A stretch of 64,000 nt of DNA, taken from the NCBI GenBank assembly GCA_902539165.1, contig CACBHY010000002.1, positions 165,342 to 229,341 of the forward strand, in the 5' to 3' direction. This DNA is from an uncultured Pelagibacteraceae bacterium (GTDB taxonomy: Bacteria > Pseudomonadota > Alphaproteobacteria > Pelagibacterales > Pelagibacteraceae). Below, piece by piece: positions 18,208 through 27,309 of this stretch. Made by a program: the position numbers and the translations under genes. Below the pieces are notes generated by a model. It did not search any database. It worked only from the letters and a program-made list of their open reading frames with translations, and was not told the origin of the DNA. Position 1 is the first letter of the stretch. Every line of letters begins with the position of its first letter.

Positions 18208-19043
18208 TGGAAATTTTAGATATAAATGAAATAATTAATTTATTAGTTGTTTTATCAATAGCTGCATCAGTTGCAGGTTTTATGGCAGGTTTATTAGGAG
18301 TTGGAGGCGGTATTATAATGGTACCAGCTCTTTATTATGCATTTACAGTATTAGATTTTGATATTGCAACAAGAATGCATTTGTCTGTTGGAACCTCTTT
18401 AGCAATAATAATTCCAACATCAGTTATTTCAGCTAAGACTCATATGGAATTTGATGCAGTTGATTTTAAATTAGTAAAATCATTTGGTGTTTTTATTGTA
18501 CTTGGAGTAATTGGAGGTACTTTTTTAGCAGTAAATTTAAAAACACCCACTTTTGTTTTATTTTTTTCAATTATGGCTTTCATAGTTGGCTTATTTTTTA
18601 TTTTCTTTAGAGAAAAAGTTGTAGAAAATCCAAAACAAATTAAAGATTCAATTAAAAATATTTCTGGAATTATCGTTGGTTTTATTTCTGTGTTACTTGG
18701 TATTGGAGGTGGATCTTTAATGGTCCCATTTATGAGAACTTTTGGTTACGATATAAGAAAATCTATAGGAACAGCATCAGCTATTGGGTTTTTGATTGCT
18801 TTAAGTGGAACTATTACAATGATAACTGGAGGTAAAATTGTTGGAAACGTAAGCACACCTTTTAGTATTGGTTACATTAATTTATTAGGTTTTATTGTGT
18901 TTGTGCCTGTGACGATGTTAATGGCACGCGTAGGTGCAAAAGCTGTATATAAATTAGATAAAAAGCTGTTAAGCAGGATCTTTGGAACTTTTTTAATTGC
19001 TGTTTCTATAAGATCTTTTATTGAATATTTAAATTTAACTTAA
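18207..19043 (+). CDS. TauE/SafE (TSUP) family anion exporter
   Basis: The 278-residue protein has about eight hydrophobic segments in two homologous halves, each led by the TSUP motif: GLLGVGGGIIMVPAL and VLLGIGGGSLMVPFM. The family moves sulfite, sulfoacetate, taurine-derived or other organic anions across the inner membrane. It overlaps the dusA stop by one base and precedes malonyl-CoA decarboxylase by 19 bases. That raises the possibility that it handles malonate or another organic acid rather than a sulfur anion, but the sequence alone does not settle the substrate. Confidence 0.88.
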   Translation: MEILDINEIINLLVVLSIAASVAGFMAGLLGVGGGIIMVPALYYAFTVLDFDIATRMHLSVGTSLAIIIPTSVISAKTHMEFDAVDFKLVKSFGVFIVLGVIGGTFLAVNLKTPTFVLFFSIMAFIVGLFFIFFREKVVENPKQIKDSIKNISGIIVGFISVLLGIGGGSLMVPFMRTFGYDIRKSIGTASAIGFLIALSGTITMITGGKIVGNVSTPFSIGYINLLGFIVFVPVTMLMARVGAKAVYKLDKKLLSRIFGTFLIAVSIRSFIEYLNLT

Positions 19044-19062
19044 TAAAAAATTATAAATAATA

Positions 19063-20370
19063 ATGAAATTCAATTTAAAAGAAATTATTTCTTCAATAGC
19101 AGATGTTGGTCAAAAGCTATTTAAAAAAACTGAACTTAAAAAAAACGACCTAGAAACAATTCTATCATTGTGTGATGATTTAATTTCTAATAAAGGCGCT
19201 GCATTTGGTATTACTGTTGCAAGAGATATAACTGATTTATATCAATCACTTACACTGGAAAATAAGCTTCTTTTTTTTCAAAAGATTAATGAGAAATATA
19301 AGCCTAATCACACAAAAGTTGCAGAAGCTATTGAAACTTATCAAAAAACCCAAAATGATAAAAATTTATACAGGTTATTTATTACCTCAGAAGGGAAAAG
19401 AAGAGAACTTTTTAAGAGAATGAACATGGCTCCTAATGGAATTTCAACAATCGTTTCGTTGAGAGAAGATTTGTTAAAAATTCTAGATGAACACAAAGAC
19501 CTCAAACCTTTAGATGATGACTTAAGAGAATTATTTAAATCCTGGTTTAATCCAGGATTTCTTAAACTTGCGAAAATAACTTGGGATACCAAAGCAGCAG
19601 TTTTAGAAAAAATTATGAAATATGAGAGAGTTCATGAAATTAAAGATATGGATGAACTTAAAAGAAGATTAGGGGAAGACAGAAGATTTTTTTCATACTT
19701 TCATCCAGCACTTGAAGATGAACCAATAATATTTGTTCAAGTAGCACTAACAAATGGTCTTGGAAAATCCATTCAAGAAATAACGAAACCCAGAACTGAA
19801 GGGGATAAAAAATATGATTCTGCAACTTTTTATTCTATCAGTAATTGCCAAGAGGGATTATCAAGAGTAACACTGGGAAATTTTTTAATTAAAAGAGTAG
19901 TTTTTGAAATACAAGAAGAGTTACCAAATATAAAAAATTTTGGAACTTTGTCTCCTATACCTGGTTTTAGAGATTGGTTTTCTTATTTGGAGGATAGCAA
20001 AATTAAAAATATTCTAGGAAATATCTCCTTAGAAAACATATCTTTTTTAAAATCACCCGACTTAAAACCTGGAGATCCCAGAATTCTTTCAAACAAAGAT
20101 GCTTTATTAAAATTAGTTGCACATTATTTAATGAATGAAAAAAATAATAAAAAATTACCTATTAACGATGTTTGTAGATTTCATTTAGGTAACGGAGCAA
20201 TAATTGACGATATTATTATTAACGCAAATGTATCAGAGGTAGGTTTAAATAGATCATTTGGTGTAATGGTAAATTATTTATACGAACTAAAGAATATCGA
20301 AAAAAATCACGAGGACTATATCAATAATAAAAAGATAATTGTTTCTGACAAGGTTAAAAAACTTATTTAA
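19063..20370 (+). CDS. Malonyl-CoA decarboxylase
   Basis: The 435-residue protein matches malonyl-CoA decarboxylase (MLYCD/MatA type), which converts malonyl-CoA to acetyl-CoA and CO2. The helical N-terminal domain ends near residue 165. The catalytic GNAT-like domain contains RRFFSYFHPALEDEPIIFVQVALT, SISNCQEGL, FGTLSPIPGFRDW, and the C-terminal CRFHLGNGAIIDDIIINANVSEVGLNRSFGVMVNYLY. No mitochondrial or peroxisomal-type extensions are present. It is adjacent to a TSUP transporter and could serve malonate use or disposal of excess malonyl-CoA. A malonyl-CoA synthetase (matB) is not seen in this window. It converges on the DUF2061 gene. Confidence 0.9.
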   Translation: MKFNLKEIISSIADVGQKLFKKTELKKNDLETILSLCDDLISNKGAAFGITVARDITDLYQSLTLENKLLFFQKINEKYKPNHTKVAEAIETYQKTQNDKNLYRLFITSEGKRRELFKRMNMAPNGISTIVSLREDLLKILDEHKDLKPLDDDLRELFKSWFNPGFLKLAKITWDTKAAVLEKIMKYERVHEIKDMDELKRRLGEDRRFFSYFHPALEDEPIIFVQVALTNGLGKSIQEITKPRTEGDKKYDSATFYSISNCQEGLSRVTLGNFLIKRVVFEIQEELPNIKNFGTLSPIPGFRDWFSYLEDSKIKNILGNISLENISFLKSPDLKPGDPRILSNKDALLKLVAHYLMNEKNNKKLPINDVCRFHLGNGAIIDDIIINANVSEVGLNRSFGVMVNYLYELKNIEKNHEDYINNKKIIVSDKVKKLI

Positions 20371-20373
20371 CTT

Positions 20374-20574
20374 CTAATTCATACCCCATTTAATTTTATT
20401 CCAAATTCTTTCATGAAAATAGTAAAAGAAAAGAGGAATAATTGAGCCAATACCCAGTATACTAGCACCAGTAAAAGTTCCAGTATAAATATAACCAAAT
20501 ATTACCCAGTAAATGAAAATGAAAAGTCTCCACGAAAAAGTTTTTGCTATAGATCTAACTTTTTTATCAGCCAT
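20374..20574 (-). CDS. DUF2061 small membrane protein
   Basis: The 66-residue protein starts MADKKVRSIAKTFSWRLFIFIYWVIFGYIYTG and has two hydrophobic segments, with the conserved KTxSWR and a C-terminal HERIWNKIKWG. These are recognisable features of the DUF2061 family of small inner-membrane proteins of unknown function. It is separated from the upstream phosphohexomutase by a terminator-like hairpin, so it probably has its own promoter or lives on read-through. Confidence 0.85.
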   Translation of the reverse strand: MADKKVRSIAKTFSWRLFIFIYWVIFGYIYTGTFTGASILGIGSIIPLFFYYFHERIWNKIKWGMN

Positions 20575-20586
20575 ATGGTTGTTTAC

Positions 20587-20625
20587 AAAAAAAAAGAGGT
20601 GACTTCAGTCTCCCTCCATCACCTC
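20587..20625 (-). terminator. Rho-independent terminator after the phosphohexomutase gene
   Basis: Read on the minus strand, GAGGTGA ... TCACCTC forms a 7-bp stem around a 16-base loop, followed by nine T residues. It lies 70 bases beyond the phosphohexomutase stop and only 12 bases before the DUF2061 ATG. The loop is purine-rich and may fold further. Confidence 0.75.
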
Positions 20626-20695
20626 ACAATTTAAAATAAACGATTCTTTACATTTTTATGAACACTTATTAGTTGAAAATTAATGTTATCAAGAG

Positions 20696-22150
20696 TTAAA
20701 TTTTTTGATCATATTCGCCAATTTTTCCAGTTTTTTGAAGTAAATCGTCAATAAAATCAAAGATTTTTTTCTTCCTTATATCTGATGTTGGACTTTCCGT
20801 GACAATCACTAAGGAGGGTTTATTAGATGAAGCTCTAATCAATCCCCAAGATCCATCTTCAAATGAAAATCTTATTCCATTAACAGTTAAAACCTCACTA
20901 ATTGTTTGATCATCAATTTTAAATTTGCTCTCCTTAATTTTTGTAACCTGTTTTACTAGCTCATCAACAACCTCATATTTTTCTTCATCTTTACAAAAGG
21001 GAGCCATTGTTGGTGACTGAAAAGTTTTAGGTAATTCGTTAATGATCTCATTCATTTTTTTATTTTGTTTTTCTAATAAATGGCAAACTTGAATTGCTGA
21101 ATTGATACCATCATCATAACCATAACCTAAGGGCTCATTAAAAAAGAAGTGTCCACTTTTTTCAAAGCCAGCAAGAGCTTTTTCACTATTAACTTTTCTT
21201 TTTATATGAGAATGACCAGTTTTCCAATAAATTGTCTCACAATTATTACCTAACAAAATTTTATCTTTAGAATATAAACCTGTTGATTTAACATCCACTA
21301 CAAATTTTGAATTTTTATGTTTCAAAGATAAATTTCTTGCAATTAATAAACCAATTTTATCCGAAAAAATTTCATCTCCATTGTTATCAATTACCCCAAC
21401 CCTATCGCCATCACCATCAAATCCAAAACCGATATCTGCATTATTTTCTTTAACTGATTTTGCTATTTCATGTAACATTTCCAAATCCTCTGGATTAGGA
21501 TTGTATTTAGGAAAAGTCCAGTCTAAATTACAATCTAACTCTATCACTTCACAACCAATGCCTCTTAAAATATCAGGAGCGAAAATCCCAGCTGTTCCAT
21601 TCCCACATGCTACAACTGCTTTAATTTTTTTATTTATTTTGTTTTTATTGATTAAATCGTCTTTATATATGTTTTGAAAATCTTCTATTTTTTTTTCTGT
21701 TCCTTTTCCTAATATAAATTCTTCATTTAAAGTAATATTCTTTAATTCTTTCATTTCTTCTGGCGCATGTGTTAATCCTTTTTTTATTCCCATTTTAACA
21801 CCAGTCCATCCGTTTTCATTATGACTCGCAGTGACCATTGCAACAGCATCTGAATTTAAACTAAATTGTGCAAAATAAACCATAGGTGATAATGACAAAC
21901 CTACATCTTCAACATTACAACCAGTTGATAATAATCCTTTAGTAAGAGCAGATTTTATTTCTTCGCTGTAAGATCTATAATCATGTCCAACTATAACTCT
22001 TGGATTATCTTTTTTTGTATGTATTTTAATCTGCGTCCCTAAACCTTTACCAAGATTCTCTATTCCAAGTTCATTTATGCTTTCTTTATACAACCATCGC
22101 GCGTCATATTCTCTAAAGCCATAGGGGTCAATTTTGATATTTTGTTTCAT
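20696..22150 (-). CDS. Phosphomannomutase/phosphoglucomutase
   Basis: The 484-residue alpha-D-phosphohexomutase interconverts the 1- and 6-phosphates of glucose or mannose for cell-envelope and glycan precursors. The phosphoserine loop VTASHNENGWTG, the Mg site FGFDGDGDRVGVID and the sugar-specificity region GFEKSGHFFF are all visible in order. The bifunctional AlgC/ManB group fits best; choosing one sugar would be speculation. It is divergent from nrdA across a 179-base regulatory gap and followed by a terminator. Confidence 0.9.
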   Translation of the reverse strand: MKQNIKIDPYGFREYDARWLYKESINELGIENLGKGLGTQIKIHTKKDNPRVIVGHDYRSYSEEIKSALTKGLLSTGCNVEDVGLSLSPMVYFAQFSLNSDAVAMVTASHNENGWTGVKMGIKKGLTHAPEEMKELKNITLNEEFILGKGTEKKIEDFQNIYKDDLINKNKINKKIKAVVACGNGTAGIFAPDILRGIGCEVIELDCNLDWTFPKYNPNPEDLEMLHEIAKSVKENNADIGFGFDGDGDRVGVIDNNGDEIFSDKIGLLIARNLSLKHKNSKFVVDVKSTGLYSKDKILLGNNCETIYWKTGHSHIKRKVNSEKALAGFEKSGHFFFNEPLGYGYDDGINSAIQVCHLLEKQNKKMNEIINELPKTFQSPTMAPFCKDEEKYEVVDELVKQVTKIKESKFKIDDQTISEVLTVNGIRFSFEDGSWGLIRASSNKPSLVIVTESPTSDIRKKKIFDFIDDLLQKTGKIGEYDQKI

Positions 22151-22225
22151 AATTTAAGTACTTACTATCTTTATGTTAATTTCTTACTAATAGTTTAATT
22201 TTTTTATTGATATTTTTTTTACTAT

Positions 22226-22240
22226 GTTCTATAAATGTTC
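22226..22240. promoter_or_regulatory. LexA (SOS) box upstream of nrdAB
   Basis: GTTC-TATAAAT-GTTC matches exactly the direct-repeat LexA operator known from alphaproteobacteria (GTTC-N7-GTTC). It lies within the longer direct repeat ATGTTCTAT at 22224 and 22235, spaced 11 bp, one helical turn. It is about 90 bases upstream of the nrdA ATG and just before AT-rich -10-like sequences (TATAGT/TATATT, 22258-22268). SOS control of ribonucleotide reductase would be sensible. A chance match cannot be excluded. Confidence 0.55.
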
Positions 22241-22282
22241 TATTGATTTACTGTTTATATAGTATATTAACACTAAACGCAT

Positions 22283-22297
22283 ACAACATGTAGTTGT
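22283..22297. promoter_or_regulatory. Inverted repeat ACAAC-N5-GTTGT upstream of nrdA
   Basis: A 5-bp inverted repeat around ATGTA lies about 33 bases before the nrdA ATG, probably in the 5' untranslated region or at the transcription start. It does not match the NrdR box well. It may be a weak operator or meaningless. Confidence 0.2.
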
Positions 22298-22329
22298 TTT
22301 CGTCGCAACATTAAATTAAAGTATAAATT

Positions 22330-24267
22330 ATGAATAAAATTTTATCGCAGGCCCTAAAGAAAGCTGTCTCTGAATATTCCCCAAGTGTTAATGAAGTTTC
22401 AAAAGAAAAAAGACCAGATCTTTTCTCATTAAATAACGAGACTGAGCTTTTTCAAAACGATAAAGGTATCATTATTAAAATTGATAGATCTAAGGACTCA
22501 AATTTAACTGACTTTGGTAAAGCAACATTAAAAGATAGATATCTTGGACAAAACGAATCTTTCCAAGATTTATTTGCTCGTGTTGCAAGTTCATATGCAG
22601 ATGACAACTTACATGCTCAAAGAATTTACAATTACATTAGCAATCTTTGGTTCATGCCAGCAACACCTGTTTTATCCAATGGTGGAACTAAAAGAGGATT
22701 ACCTATTTCATGTTTTCTAAATGAAGCATCAGACAGTCTAGGCGGTATTCTTGATCTTTGGAGTGAAAACGTTTGGCTTGCAGCAAAAGGTGGTGGGATT
22801 GGAAGTTACTGGGGCAACCTAAGATCTATTGGTGAAAAAATAGGTAAAGTTGGAAAGACCTCAGGAATTATTCCTTTTATTAAAGTTATGGATTCTTTAA
22901 CAATGGCAATCAGCCAGGGTTCACTAAGAAGAGGATCTGCTGCGTGCTATCTTCCAATTGATCATCCAGAAATTGAAGAATTTATTGAAATGAGAAGACC
23001 AACGGGAGGTGATCCAAATAGAAAAGCACTTAATTTACATCACGGTGTTCTAGTTTCCGATGCTTTTATGAGAGCTGTGGAAACTGATGAACAGTGGGCA
23101 CTTAAAAGTCCTGCTGATGGCACAATTCAACAAACTATTTCAGCAAGAAATTTATGGATAAGATTATTAACTGCCAGAATTGAAACTGGTGAACCTTACA
23201 TCATTTATATCGATACAGTTAACAGGCTAATTCCTCAACATCACAAGTTAGCAAACTTAACAGTGAAAACTTCTAATTTGTGTAGCGAGATTACTTTACC
23301 AACTGGTATTGATAAAGACGGAAGAGATAGAACAGCAGTCTGTTGTTTGTCTTCTTTAAACTTAGAAAAATATGATGAGTGGAAAGACGATCCAAACATG
23401 ATTAGTGATGTAATGAGATTTTTAGATAATGTTTTATCTGATTTTATTAATAAGGCTCCTGATCAATTTAAGGATGCAAAATATTCAGCTGAAAGAGAGA
23501 GAAGTGTTGGTCTTGGTGTTATGGGCTTTCATTCTTTCTTACAAAAAAATAGAATTCCACTAGAGTCAGTAATGGCAAAATCCTGGAATAAAAAAATATT
23601 TAAAAATATTGATGAAAAAGTAAATCAAGCATCAAAAGATTTAGCTGAAGAACGTGGCGCATGTCCAGATGCGGCAGAATACGGTTATCAAGAGAGATTT
23701 TCTAACAAAACCGCAATTGCTCCAACTGCATCTATTTCTATTATTTGCGGTGGCGCATCCCCTGGGGTTGAGCCTATTGCAGCAAATAGCTATACTCATA
23801 AAACGCTTTCAGGATCCTTTAACGTCAGAAACAGATATTTGGAGGAAATATTAGAAACTCACGGTAAAAATGATGATGAAACTTGGTCTACTATTACAAC
23901 AAACCAAGGTTCGGTAAATCACCTAGATTTTTTAACCGATCTAGAAAAAGATGTTTTTAAAACTGCATTTGAATTAAATCAAAATTGGATAATTGAATTA
24001 AGTGGAGATAGAACTCCATATATCTCTCAAGCACAATCTGTAAATTTGTTTTTACCGGCTGATGTTCATAAAAAAGAGTTGCACAAAATTCATTTTGACG
24101 CTTGGAAAAAAGGCTTAAAGAGTCTTTATTACTGTAGATCAAAATCGATTCAAAGAGCTGAAAATATCAACGATTCAAAATCAACAGATATTATGGCCAA
24201 TGTTTACAAAAATAAATCAACCAAAACAGAAGAACCAGAATACGAGGAGTGTCTATCATGTCAGTAG
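22330..24267 (+). CDS. nrdA: Class I ribonucleotide reductase, alpha subunit
   Basis: The 645-residue catalytic subunit makes deoxyribonucleotides from ribonucleoside diphosphates with NrdB. The active-site cysteines are in LPISCFLNEAS, NLCSEITLP (the Asn-Cys-Glu triad) and AVCCLSSLN. The radical-transfer Tyr pair is in SLYYCRSKS, and the C-terminal redox pair is ECLSCQ. The N-terminus goes straight into the catalytic core with no recognisable ATP-cone, so overall-activity control by dATP at that site appears absent. nrdB follows with an overlap. A LexA-type box lies upstream. The start ATG lies at the end of the divergent regulatory gap. Confidence 0.95.
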   Translation: MNKILSQALKKAVSEYSPSVNEVSKEKRPDLFSLNNETELFQNDKGIIIKIDRSKDSNLTDFGKATLKDRYLGQNESFQDLFARVASSYADDNLHAQRIYNYISNLWFMPATPVLSNGGTKRGLPISCFLNEASDSLGGILDLWSENVWLAAKGGGIGSYWGNLRSIGEKIGKVGKTSGIIPFIKVMDSLTMAISQGSLRRGSAACYLPIDHPEIEEFIEMRRPTGGDPNRKALNLHHGVLVSDAFMRAVETDEQWALKSPADGTIQQTISARNLWIRLLTARIETGEPYIIYIDTVNRLIPQHHKLANLTVKTSNLCSEITLPTGIDKDGRDRTAVCCLSSLNLEKYDEWKDDPNMISDVMRFLDNVLSDFINKAPDQFKDAKYSAERERSVGLGVMGFHSFLQKNRIPLESVMAKSWNKKIFKNIDEKVNQASKDLAEERGACPDAAEYGYQERFSNKTAIAPTASISIICGGASPGVEPIAANSYTHKTLSGSFNVRNRYLEEILETHGKNDDETWSTITTNQGSVNHLDFLTDLEKDVFKTAFELNQNWIIELSGDRTPYISQAQSVNLFLPADVHKKELHKIHFDAWKKGLKSLYYCRSKSIQRAENINDSKSTDIMANVYKNKSTKTEEPEYEECLSCQ

Positions 24268-25289
24268 CAGAAAAAATTAATTCAGAAATTATCCAACCAG
24301 GAAAAAAAGAAATCATACAACCAAAAAAAATGGGTTTGTTAGTTGAAAATCCAGTTTACAAACCTTTTAGATACCCATGGTGCTATGATGCTTGGTTAAC
24401 GCAACAAAGAATTCATTGGTTGCCGGAAGAAGTTCCTCTTGGAGATGATGTAAGAGATTGGCAAAAAAATTTATCTCAATCAGAGAAGAATTTATTAACT
24501 CAAATTTTTAGGTTTTTTACTCAAGCTGATGTTGAGGTTAATAATTGTTACTTAAGACATTATACTACCGTATTCAAACCTACAGAAGTATTAATGATGA
24601 TGACTGCATTCGCCGCTATGGAAACTGTGCACGTGGCAGCTTATTCTCATCTTTTAGATACAATTGGAATGCCCGAGTCTGAGTACTCGGCTTTTATGAA
24701 GTATAAAGAAATGAAAGATAAATATGATTACATGCAAGACTTCAATGTAAACTCTAAAGAAGATATTGCTAAAACAGTTGCAGTATTTAGTGCTTTTACT
24801 GAGGGCTTACAATTGTTTGCCAGTTTTGCTATTCTTCTAAATTTTCCAAGACATAACAAAATGAAAGGTATGGGCCAAATAGTAACGTGGTCTGTTCGGG
24901 ATGAAACTCTTCATTGCAATTCTATGATTAGAATTTTTAAAGAATTCATTAAAGAAAACCCTGAGATCTGGACACCTAAGTTGAAAAAAGAACTTTATGA
25001 AGCTTGCAGAACTATCATTGAACATGAAGATGCTTTTATTGATCTAGCTTTTGAAATGGGTCCAATGGAAGGTTTAACAGCACAAGAAGTAAAAGATTAT
25101 ATTAGATTTATAGCCAATCGAAGACTTGATCAATTAGGCCTAGAACCAATATATGATATTAATAAAAATCCTCTAACTTGGCTTGATACCATGCTTAATG
25201 CTGTAGAACACATGAATTTCTTTGAAGGACGTGCAACTGAATATTCTAAAGCATCAACCCAAGGTACTTGGACAGAAGCGTTTAGTTAA
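24258..25289 (+). CDS. nrdB: Class I ribonucleotide reductase, beta subunit
   Basis: The radical-generating subunit is a ferritin-like helical protein. Its metal and radical residues fit class Ia: E-x-x-H-x-x-x-Y in AMETVHVAAYSHLLD supplies the first Glu/His ligands and the stable tyrosyl radical, and RDETLH gives later Glu/His ligands. I chose the ATG at 24258 (343 residues) over the track's GTG at 24249, because GAGGAG at 24244-24249 is well spaced for it; the start overlaps the nrdA stop by 10 bases. No ATP-cone is fused to its N-terminus either. It converges on prpC with a 2-base gap. Confidence 0.95.
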   Translation: MSVAEKINSEIIQPGKKEIIQPKKMGLLVENPVYKPFRYPWCYDAWLTQQRIHWLPEEVPLGDDVRDWQKNLSQSEKNLLTQIFRFFTQADVEVNNCYLRHYTTVFKPTEVLMMMTAFAAMETVHVAAYSHLLDTIGMPESEYSAFMKYKEMKDKYDYMQDFNVNSKEDIAKTVAVFSAFTEGLQLFASFAILLNFPRHNKMKGMGQIVTWSVRDETLHCNSMIRIFKEFIKENPEIWTPKLKKELYEACRTIIEHEDAFIDLAFEMGPMEGLTAQEVKDYIRFIANRRLDQLGLEPIYDINKNPLTWLDTMLNAVEHMNFFEGRATEYSKASTQGTWTEAFS

Positions 25290-25291
25290 TA

Positions 25292-26416
25292 CTATCTTTT
25301 ATTTAATTTATTAACTTTTCGGTATTTATTACCGTTATAACTTGCAAGTGGTCTAATTAATTTGTTAGCTGCATGCTGTTCAAATATATGTGCTGACCAA
25401 CCAGTAATTCTTGATATTACAAATATGGGTGTAAAAAAATCAGTATCAAAACCCATCAAATGGTAAGTTGGACCAGTTGGATAATCTACATTTGGATGAA
25501 TATTTTTTCTCTCAATCATCACTTTTTCGACAATATCGTAAATTTTCTCAAACTTTTTATCCTTCTTAATCTTTGCTACTTTTCCGAAATATTCTCTCAT
25601 AGTTGGTACTCTAGAGTCTCCACTTTTATAAACTCTATGACCAAATCCCATTACAACATCTTTGTTGTCTAAAGCTTTGTTAATCCAGTTTAGGGCATTT
25701 TCTGGTTTTTTTATTTTACTCATCATGTGCATAACTTCTTCATTAGCTCCACCGTGTAAAGGACCTTTTAAACTTGCTATTGCACCAGTAATTGCACCGT
25801 GAATATCTGATAAACTACTTGTGATCGTTCGTGCTGTAAATGTTGAAACATTAAAGCTGTGCTCAGCATATAAAATTAATGAAACATCAAAGGCTTTTAC
25901 GATGTCTTTATTTGGAACTTTACCAAAGCACATATGAAAGAAATTTTCAGAAAATGAAAGTTTCTTTTTTGGAGGAATTATTTTTTTACCTTTTCTAGAT
26001 CTATAAAAAGCTGCTAAAGCAACAGGAGTTTTTGCAAATATTCTCATTACTTTTCTCATATTGGCTTTTGGGGAATTATCTCTTGTCTCCTTGTCTTCAA
26101 GACCCATTATACTTACAGCTGTCCGAGCAACATCCATTGGATGGGCTTTCTTTGGAATTTTCTTTATTGCCTCAGTTAAAGTTTTCGAGATTGATCTCTC
26201 TTTTTTTTCTTGTCTTTCAAATTCTTTTAATTGTTTTTTATTAGGAAGTTCACCATTTAAAATCAAATATGCAACCTCTTCAAATTTACAGTTGGCACAT
26301 AAGTCTTGCGCAGCATAACCTCTGTAGGTCAAAGAATTTATTTCAGGCATCACTTTAGAAATTGCAGTTTCATCAACTGTTACGCCCATCAGGCCTTTTT
26401 TAATGTCTTCACTCAT
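25292..26416 (-). CDS. prpC: 2-methylcitrate synthase (citrate synthase family)
   Basis: The 374-residue citrate-synthase-family enzyme has the active-site segments GPLHGGANEEVM and VMGFGHRVYKSGDSR, with a later Asp in GFDTDFFTPIF. Its short length and its position as the last gene of a D-B-C prp operon indicate 2-methylcitrate synthase, joining propionyl-CoA and oxaloacetate. Dual citrate synthase activity is possible. Its start overlaps the prpB stop by 4 bases (ATGA). Confidence 0.88.
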   Translation of the reverse strand: MSEDIKKGLMGVTVDETAISKVMPEINSLTYRGYAAQDLCANCKFEEVAYLILNGELPNKKQLKEFERQEKKERSISKTLTEAIKKIPKKAHPMDVARTAVSIMGLEDKETRDNSPKANMRKVMRIFAKTPVALAAFYRSRKGKKIIPPKKKLSFSENFFHMCFGKVPNKDIVKAFDVSLILYAEHSFNVSTFTARTITSSLSDIHGAITGAIASLKGPLHGGANEEVMHMMSKIKKPENALNWINKALDNKDVVMGFGHRVYKSGDSRVPTMREYFGKVAKIKKDKKFEKIYDIVEKVMIERKNIHPNVDYPTGPTYHLMGFDTDFFTPIFVISRITGWSAHIFEQHAANKLIRPLASYNGNKYRKVNKLNKR

Positions 26417-27309
26417 TCGTGCCCTTCAGTACTGAAATTATATATTTTTTCGTCTAAACTATTATATTTTTCGTATTCAACAAGCTCATACAGTCTTTTC
26501 CTAGTTTGCATTTTATCAATAATATTATTTTGGTGTCCATTTGCATAAATGTCCCTCAATCCATCCTCTACATTTTTCATTGCTAAACGTTGTGTAGTTA
26601 CTGGGTAAATCACAATATTATAACCAAAGTTTTCCAATTCTTTGTAATTAAAAAGCTTGGATTTTCCAAACTCGGTCATATTAGCAAGTAGATAACAAGA
26701 CAATTCTTTTCTAGTTTTTTCAAAATCTTTTTCATCATGTAAAGCTTCTGGAAAAATAATTTCTGCACCAGCATCAATATATGCTTTGCATCTTTCAATC
26801 ATTTTATCAATTCCCTCAACGCCTTTCGCATCAGATCTTGCTATAATTTTAAAATTTTGATCTTTTTTAGCAGCCACACATTCTTTGATTTTTTTTACCA
26901 TTTCTTCTGTAGAAATTAATTCTTTGTTATCTAGATGGCCACATCTCTTTCTTTCAATTTGATCTTCTAAATGAACACCCGTAATTCCAAATTCTTCAAA
27001 TGTTTCTATTGTTTCTTTGCAAGATTTAAAGCCAGTATCTACGTCAACAATAGTTGGAAGATTTGTTACTCTTGAAATTAAATAAGATCTCGTACTAACA
27101 TCTTGTAAAGTTGTTAGCCCAATATCAGGAAAACCAAGATCATTAGCCATAACACCACCAGACACATAAACTGCGTCATATCCAATTTCTTCAATTAATT
27201 TAGCAGTTAAAGGATTGTAAGCACCTGGAATTCTTAAAATTTTGTTTGATTTTAATTTAATATCAAAATCTATTCTTTTTTGACTAGGTTCTTTCTCAAC
27301 AAAGTGCAT
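26413..27309 (-). CDS. prpB: 2-methylisocitrate lyase
   Basis: The 298-residue PEP-mutase/isocitrate-lyase superfamily enzyme splits 2-methylisocitrate to pyruvate and succinate. It shows YVSGGVMANDLGFPD, the Mg-binding DVDTGF, the lyase signature ERKRCGH with the catalytic Cys, and ARSDAKG. Its start shares one base with the prpD stop and its end overlaps prpC, so the three enzymes are one transcription-translation unit. It is the second gene of the unit. Confidence 0.9.
   Translation of the reverse strand: MHFVEKEPSQKRIDFDIKLKSNKILRIPGAYNPLTAKLIEEIGYDAVYVSGGVMANDLGFPDIGLTTLQDVSTRSYLISRVTNLPTIVDVDTGFKSCKETIETFEEFGITGVHLEDQIERKRCGHLDNKELISTEEMVKKIKECVAAKKDQNFKIIARSDAKGVEGIDKMIERCKAYIDAGAEIIFPEALHDEKDFEKTRKELSCYLLANMTEFGKSKLFNYKELENFGYNIVIYPVTTQRLAMKNVEDGLRDIYANGHQNNIIDKMQTRKRLYELVEYEKYNSLDEKIYNFSTEGHE

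Noticed and set aside
22283-22297. ACAAC-N5-GTTGT as an NrdR box
   Set aside because: It does not match the NrdR consensus and lacks the usual second box; kept only as a low-confidence site.
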